Shown: positions 60,433 to 64,000 of the stretch, one piece after another | Layout of the letters: every line of letters starts with the position of its first letter | Position numbering within the stretch: the first letter of the stretch is position 1 | Assembly: GCF_004340465.1 (NCBI RefSeq) | Contig: NZ_SLVV01000005.1 | Location: 128,024-192,023 of the forward strand | DNA from: Mesobacillus foraminis | Lineage (GTDB): Bacteria > Bacillota > Bacilli > Bacillales > Cytobacillaceae | Length of the DNA: 64,000 nucleotides | Direction of reading: 5' to 3' | The notes under the pieces: generated by a model | What the model was told of the DNA's origin: nothing | Databases searched by the model: none | Seen by the model: only the letters and a program-made list of their open reading frames with translations | Position numbers and translations under genes: made by a program

Positions 60433-60520
60433 GTTACTAATAACTTCTTGAGTTAATACTAACACCATGAGTTATTATCGTCAAGCGTTATTAATAATGT
60501 TATAATAAATTTATTAATAA
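60433..60520. promoter_or_regulatory. lysogeny control region with three operator-like dyads
   Basis: GTTACTAATAAC (60433-60444), TTATTAATAA (60488-60497) and TTATTAATAA (60511-60520) share the core TTAYTAATAA. They flank or overlap the early promoter and the -10 (TATAAT, 60501-60506) of the divergent repressor gene. Confidence 0.65.
60456..60484 (-). promoter_or_regulatory. early operon promoter
   Basis: On the minus strand TTGACG, 17-bp spacer, TAGTAT, 54 bp before the first early gene. Confidence 0.75.
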
Positions 60521-60541
60521 GTTTTTTGGGAGTGAGTTTTA

Positions 60542-60778
60542 TTGATCCGATTTAAGCTAAAGGAAAGACTAGAACAAGAAAATAAGACAATGTACTGGTT
60601 ATCAAAGGAGTCTGGTATAAGGCCAAACACGATAAGTCAATGGGTTAATAATGAGGAGTTAGAGATTGATAAAAAAATCAAGTCAATCAATGTTGATACT
60701 CTAGATAGTATTTGTGAAACCTTAAATTGTGATATTTCTGACATAATTGAACATGTTAAAAAAGATGCTGCTGAATGA
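60542..60778 (+). CDS. XRE-type repressor (Cro/CI-like)
   Basis: A 78-aa protein consisting of one HTH (MYWLSKESGIRPNTISQWVN) and a short helix end. TTG start with GGGAGTGAG 6 nt upstream. It is divergent from the early operon across three operator-like dyads. It lacks a peptidase domain, so induction would not be by LexA-like self-cleavage. Confidence 0.82.
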   Translation: MIRFKLKERLEQENKTMYWLSKESGIRPNTISQWVNNEELEIDKKIKSINVDTLDSICETLNCDISDIIEHVKKDAAE

Positions 60779-60795
60779 TTTCGGCAGTTTTTTTA
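60768..60795. terminator. terminator of the repressor gene
   Basis: CTGCTGAA, TGAT, TTCGGCAG followed by seven T. Confidence 0.85.
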
Positions 60796-61545
60796 TTACG
60801 TATCAAATACAGAATCGAATAATTCACGCATGTAATAAGCCTTAAATTTACGCTTCATAACGCCATTAAAGAAGCCTATAGGGTTAAGAATACTTTTACC
60901 TTTCATCTTGCTTATAAGTACTTTTAACGAATTAATGGACAGTTCTGAGAGGTTGCTAGAAGGTATAGCGAACTGTTTAGAGTGAATGTAAGTTACTTTC
61001 CATAATTCCTCGATTTGATTAGGTTGAAAAAAGTATGTAGCAAAATTAGCAAACTCTTTATTAACCCAATCTGGAATAATTACAGGCTTGCCCTCTGTAC
61101 GTATTTCTTTATCATGAATACTAGATTTAGAAAGATTAATAGATTTATTAGCTACGTCAATTTTCTCATTGGTTGGTATGACAGGCTGATAAGGCAAGAA
61201 AACATAGACATTGTGTGATTGTTTACCATTTGCCTTGTAAGTATTGATTACTTCAACTAAACCTAAGTCTTTAACTTTAGTTAACATGCGCTCAAACGTC
61301 CTTCTGGAGATGCCTATACCATCAAATTCATGTGTAGCTGCAACGATTGTTTGAATCTTGGCGTAGCAGATCCCAGGTATCTTACAAGCAAATCGAATTA
61401 GCCTTTTAAGGGCAATTATTTCTGATTTGGTTAGCAATTTATTCTGATGAATATCAATCCACCATTGTTCCATATTTGAATTAAAATTCTTAAGTGATTC
61501 GAATTTAGATTGTTGTTTAAATTGCTCAACTTTACCTGATTCCAT
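60796..61545 (-). CDS. HTH protein, plasmid replication-like
   Basis: A 249-aa protein with an N-terminal winged helix (LLTKSEIIALKRLIRFACKI, then GISRRTFERMLTKVKDLGLV) and a helical C-terminus, like plasmid-borne HTH/initiator-associated proteins of Bacillus. The start at 61545 has AGGGGG 9 nt upstream. It is a second initiator-like gene in the prophage. A short plus-strand RNA unit lies upstream of it. Regulatory function is the alternative. Confidence 0.6.
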   Translation of the reverse strand: MESGKVEQFKQQSKFESLKNFNSNMEQWWIDIHQNKLLTKSEIIALKRLIRFACKIPGICYAKIQTIVAATHEFDGIGISRRTFERMLTKVKDLGLVEVINTYKANGKQSHNVYVFLPYQPVIPTNEKIDVANKSINLSKSSIHDKEIRTEGKPVIIPDWVNKEFANFATYFFQPNQIEELWKVTYIHSKQFAIPSSNLSELSINSLKVLISKMKGKSILNPIGFFNGVMKRKFKAYYMRELFDSVFDT

Positions 61546-61611
61546 AAAAAATAGCCCCCTGAAAGATGAGGACATTTACCGTTTTTGGGTATACTTAATA
61601 AACCATTTGTG

Positions 61612-61640
61612 TTGAAATTTTTTTACAAATGGAATATACT
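61612..61640 (+). promoter_or_regulatory. sigma-A promoter of a second short RNA
   Basis: TTGAAA, 17-bp spacer, TATACT on the plus strand. Confidence 0.6.
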
Positions 61641-61646
61641 TTATTT

Positions 61647-61718
61647 ATCGAATAGACGGTATGTCCTTTATTGGATGTACATTGTGAGATCAGTGCAGCG
61701 AACACTGGTCTTTTTTTT
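61647..61718 (+). ncRNA. second candidate short RNA
   Basis: About 72 nt from promoter to terminator GATCAGTG, 7-nt loop, CACTGGTC, T8 (61688-61718). No open frame. Like the RNA at 58774 it lies divergent from and just upstream of an initiator-like gene. Confidence 0.5.
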
Positions 61719-61822
61719 GTATACAATTCCGTTTACTTGTGTACATTTACAGTTCAAAAGCCCTTCTGAGCCTTTTATAATTCACTTTCGAGTTGTTCAT
61801 AACGTTCTGATTGTTTCAAATC

Positions 61823-62764
61823 CTATTTAGCCAAATTCATTAATGGGCTCGAAGCCATTGCTTTATTTATAAGTTCTAAGTCTTCTAGCGACTGTAAATA
61901 GGTCTGGGTTGTTTGTAACTCGGAATGTCCGAGAAGTTTAGATAAGGTATAAATATCTATTCCGTTTAAGATACATTGAACTGAAAAGAAGTGGCGAAAT
62001 GTATGAGGTGATACTCTTTTATCTTCAATTCCAGCCCTTCTACCTGCCTCTTTGATTACATTATCTAGACCAACATGTGAGAGCTCACTACCCTTATAAG
62101 ACAAGAAATAGCAATCTGTACTAACTGTTTTCCCTTTGAAATATTCCTTCTTAATTCGTTCATACTTAATAAGAATCTTCTTGAGTGCTGGACTAATGAA
62201 AATATACCTTTCCTTATTACCTTTCCCATTGACAAGAATGGTTGTTTCCTTAACATTAACGGTTCTTAAACCTCGAATTTCCATTGCACGGAGTCCACAG
62301 TCACTGAGCATAGCTATAATCGCTTTATTTCTCGCCTCAAAATAATTCTTATAAGTAAACGAATTTATCATTTTGTCGACTTCCTGTATTGTAAATCCCT
62401 TTAAGATCTTTTTTGGCAGCTTAGGAGTTTCCACTTTTTTTGCTATGTTCTCTTTTATATACTCCTCCTTCTCACACCATGAAAAAAATGCCTTTATCAT
62501 TTTAAACATTGATACAATCGATTGTGGTTTTAATCCACTACTTTGTTTGGTTCTCACATACGCCTTAAGATCATGGATTGTGATATTTTCTAGTTCGGTA
62601 ATTGCTCGTTTCTCTTCTAAGAAAGACTTTAGCTGTTTTAGTTCCTGACGTTTGTTTATCATTGTCTTTTTGGTAAATCCTTTAGCTAGACAATGGTAGA
62701 TATATTCTTGCATGACATCGTCTAAAAACAATAAAAAACCCACCTTCCCTGCTGAATTTATCAA
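61823..62764 (-). CDS. int: tyrosine recombinase integrase
   Basis: A 313-aa phage integrase. Core-binding SAM-like domain at 15-100; catalytic domain with Arg in LSDCGLRAMEIRGL, HxxR in SPHTFRHFFSVQ, His in LLGHSELQTTQTY and the nucleophile Tyr just after (TYLQS). It lies beside attR, as expected. The TTG at 62764 falls in a terminator-like inverted repeat; ATG at 62713 is a likely alternative start. Confidence 0.93.
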   Translation of the reverse strand: MINSAGKVGFLLFLDDVMQEYIYHCLAKGFTKKTMINKRQELKQLKSFLEEKRAITELENITIHDLKAYVRTKQSSGLKPQSIVSMFKMIKAFFSWCEKEEYIKENIAKKVETPKLPKKILKGFTIQEVDKMINSFTYKNYFEARNKAIIAMLSDCGLRAMEIRGLRTVNVKETTILVNGKGNKERYIFISPALKKILIKYERIKKEYFKGKTVSTDCYFLSYKGSELSHVGLDNVIKEAGRRAGIEDKRVSPHTFRHFFSVQCILNGIDIYTLSKLLGHSELQTTQTYLQSLEDLELINKAMASSPLMNLAK

Positions 62765-62787
62765 CAGAAAAAGTGGGTTTTTAAAGG
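62737..62787. terminator. inverted repeat at the integrase start
   Basis: AAAAACCCAC and GTGGGTTTTT, 10-bp perfect stem with a 29-nt loop, T-runs on both strands. Confidence 0.55.
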
Positions 62788-62895
62788 TAAGAAGAAAAAT
62801 TAAGCATTTCTGAGTAAAATAACGATGACAGATTCACCAATTTTAACGAAAATAAGGAAAATTTCATCGGTAAAATTACTTTAAAACAGTTGTCA

Positions 62896-62916
62896 AACCC
62901 TTGATACTACTGGGTT
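62896..62916 (-). terminator. phage-supplied hairpin behind yneF
   Basis: AAACCC, 11-nt loop, GGGTTT begins right after the yneF stop. Weak T-run. It may replace the original yneF terminator now 40 kb away. Confidence 0.45.
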
Positions 62917-63004
62917 TTATTTACCTTGCTGTTTATTCATAGCTGCCATCATTTGATTGATTTTCTTCTGGGATGGCTTCATACCCATCTGCATCATCAT
63001 CATT
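62917..63004 (-). repeat. attR: 3' end of yneF
   Basis: The second copy of the 88-bp repeat; it completes the yneF frame, so integration restores the gene. See attL for the single mismatch. Confidence 0.95.
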
Positions 63005-63138
63005 TTTAGCATTTGTTCGTTAATCGGCGGATTTTTCTGCAAGTAGCTCATCATATATTTGCGAGCAATGAAAAATCCTAGCGCTACACCGGCCAAAAGT
63101 GCCAGTATACCAACTAGAATATACATCCACATAACCAA
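62917..63138 (-). CDS. yneF: YneF family (UPF0154) membrane protein
   Basis: A 73-aa protein with one N-terminal transmembrane helix ([20 protein letters not shown]) and a Met/Lys-rich tail ([17 protein letters not shown]). Function unknown but widely conserved in Bacillus. The last 28 residues are encoded by the attR core and are unchanged. GAAGGAGGAAA precedes ATG/GTG. It is part of the sirA-yneF-ccdA neighbourhood. Confidence 0.95.
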   Translation of the reverse strand: MVMWMYILVGILALLAGVALGFFIARKYMMSYLQKNPPINEQMLKMMMMQMGMKPSQKKINQMMAAMNKQQGK

Positions 63139-63219
63139 TTTCCTCCTTCATGTTGTCTAACATACAGTGTACTAAACCATTCGCTATTATACAATATTTG
63201 CGGGAGTTTTTCCTCTGTT

Positions 63220-63660
63220 TTAGACAAATTTTCTTTCCTTTATAGGCTTCAGCCAGCCGCAGCGTTCAGCGCTTACATCCATAGCCAGGAAAGAGGTTTC
63301 ACATTTCCGGAGTACCTCAAAGAAGACGGTCTCAGCATCATGGTTCCCTTGAGATTCCACCAAAAGCCACCGATCATGAACTTTCAATGTTGCTGTACTT
63401 TTAGAATGAGGCATAACATAATAATATATTCCCTGTTCAGCACGGAACCCTTTCAGCTTAGACATCTGTTGATGAAGAAACTGATGGATCCTGAGGACAG
63501 GAATCGGTTTTGTAATATAATCAATTTGCCTGGAGATAATCGACTTGATTTCCCCCATAGAGTGACTGTGTTCCCGAAAAAGCTGGTAAAACATTCTTTC
63601 CCTTCCAAAATAGTGGCTGGCAAATTCTTCTTCAATCAAAAAAAGTTGATAGGATCTCAT
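63220..63660 (-). CDS. sirA: sporulation inhibitor of replication SirA
   Basis: A 146-aa protein matching SirA (YneE) of B. subtilis: the N-terminal YQLFLIEEEFASHYFGRERM and C-terminal VFFEVLRKCETSFLAMD and GWLKPIKERKFV are conserved. SirA is made under Spo0A control and binds DnaA domain I to stop new replication rounds in sporulating cells. It supports a spore-forming host. GAGGAGGGG precedes ATG. Confidence 0.93.
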   Translation of the reverse strand: MRSYQLFLIEEEFASHYFGRERMFYQLFREHSHSMGEIKSIISRQIDYITKPIPVLRIHQFLHQQMSKLKGFRAEQGIYYYVMPHSKSTATLKVHDRWLLVESQGNHDAETVFFEVLRKCETSFLAMDVSAERCGWLKPIKERKFV

Positions 63661-63910
63661 TCGATCCCCTCCTCTTTAGACAAGCTTTTTATTATTATAA
63701 AAAAATTTTGTTCGGTCCGTTGTCTAAAGCTGCAGAATTTATACACTATTTTTGTCGAATAGTCAATCTCTTTCTTTTATTATAATATTCCGAACATTTA
63801 TTGTCACGAAAAAAGATTGGAAAGATAAAAAAGTCAACAAAATTTTAACATGTCAGGAGTTAATTCAGGGAATAGTAACCTTATTCGATTAAGAGAAAGG
63901 ATATGATTGT

Positions 63911-64000
63911 ATGGCCACAGTATTGTATATAACAGCTAACCCAAAGGAAATTCAGGAATCCTTCGGCCTGTCTGTGGGCGAAGAATTCATCAATGCTTAC
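63911..64000 (+). CDS. azoR: FMN-dependent NADH-azoreductase, 5' end
   Basis: The first 30 codons of an azoreductase/AcpD-type flavoprotein ([20 protein letters not shown]). The start has GAGAAAGG upstream. Truncated by the window end. Confidence 0.85.
   Translation, partial: MATVLYITANPKEIQESFGLSVGEEFINAY

Larger units (their letters stand above)
23025..63004. mobile_element. prophage, siphovirus type, about 39.9 kb
   Basis: Bounded by 88-bp direct repeats (23025-23112 and 62917-63004) in the 3' end of yneF. Contents run from integrase (right end) through repressor, replicon-like genes, RNA polymerase, accessory genes, terminase, portal, capsid, tail, lysis and a conjugation-like block. 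Most genes are on the minus strand. The DNA is visibly more AT-rich than the flanks. All structural modules are present, so it may be inducible, apart from two apparent frameshifts (near 26475 and 31598). Confidence 0.95.

Noticed and set aside
62713-62764. first 17 codons of the integrase as certain coding sequence
   Set aside because: TTG 62764 lies in a terminator-like inverted repeat and has no good ribosome site, so the true start is left open.

Overview
The window is a Bacillaceae chromosome segment with a complete siphovirus-type prophage. The host type is inferred from strong AAGGAGG-type ribosome sites, Spo0E-like and SirA sporulation regulators, and a B. subtilis-like gene neighbourhood (azoR, sirA, yneF, a Spo0E-like gene, ccdA, yneI, ccdC, yneK). 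A selenocysteine tRNA (14087-14183) shows that the host lineage decodes UGA as Sec, which is uncommon among Bacillus-like genomes.

Region 1, 1-3.7 kb: a metal(loid)-type permease whose open frame is interrupted by an in-frame TGA, a small CC-rich protein, a GH25/LysM lysozyme and a lipoprotein. Region 2, 4.0-13.7 kb: carbohydrate metabolism, with a PhyH oxygenase, an SDR, an aldo/keto reductase, a GH51 arabinofuranosidase, an AraC regulator, a GH43 glycosidase, an esterase and an NAD-dependent epimerase. A near-identical 16-bp motif stands before abfA/araC and in the GH43/esterase intergenic region and is a good candidate operator. Region 3, 14-23 kb: tRNA-Sec, YneK, a guanidine-I riboswitch with its SMR exporter pair, the CcdC/YneI/CcdA block, a Spo0E-like protein, a heterodimeric ABC exporter and an SH3-NlpC/P60 hydrolase.

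Region 4, 23025-63004: the prophage, about 39.9 kb, inserted in the 3' end of yneF and bounded by 88-bp repeats differing at one silent base. Read leftward from the integrase: a second initiator-like gene; a repressor with palindromic operators; an early operon of small proteins; a replicon-like block (winged-helix initiator, three iteron-like repeats, AT-rich DNA, a divergent short RNA with promoter and terminator); an 873-aa YonO/QDE-1-like RNA polymerase carrying DWDGD; an accessory stretch (HNH/AP2 endonuclease, HEPN protein, a possible GNAT toxin-antitoxin pair, membrane protein genes); the packaging, head and tail genes in usual order with an A_AAA_AAC frameshift site in the tail chaperone; tail tip genes with an SGNH esterase, a trypsin-like protease, a propeller-like receptor-binding protein and a His-rich tail protein broken by a one-base frameshift; holin and amidase; and finally a conjugation-like block (FtsK/SpoIIIE ATPase, frameshifted Replic_Relax gene, small two-helix membrane protein, M23 peptidase).

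Region 5, 63.0-64.0 kb: intact yneF (3' end supplied by the phage), sirA and the start of azoR. The most unusual feature is the combination of a single-subunit RNA polymerase, a plasmid-like replicon with candidate counter-transcribed RNAs, and a conjugation-like module in one 40-kb temperate phage.
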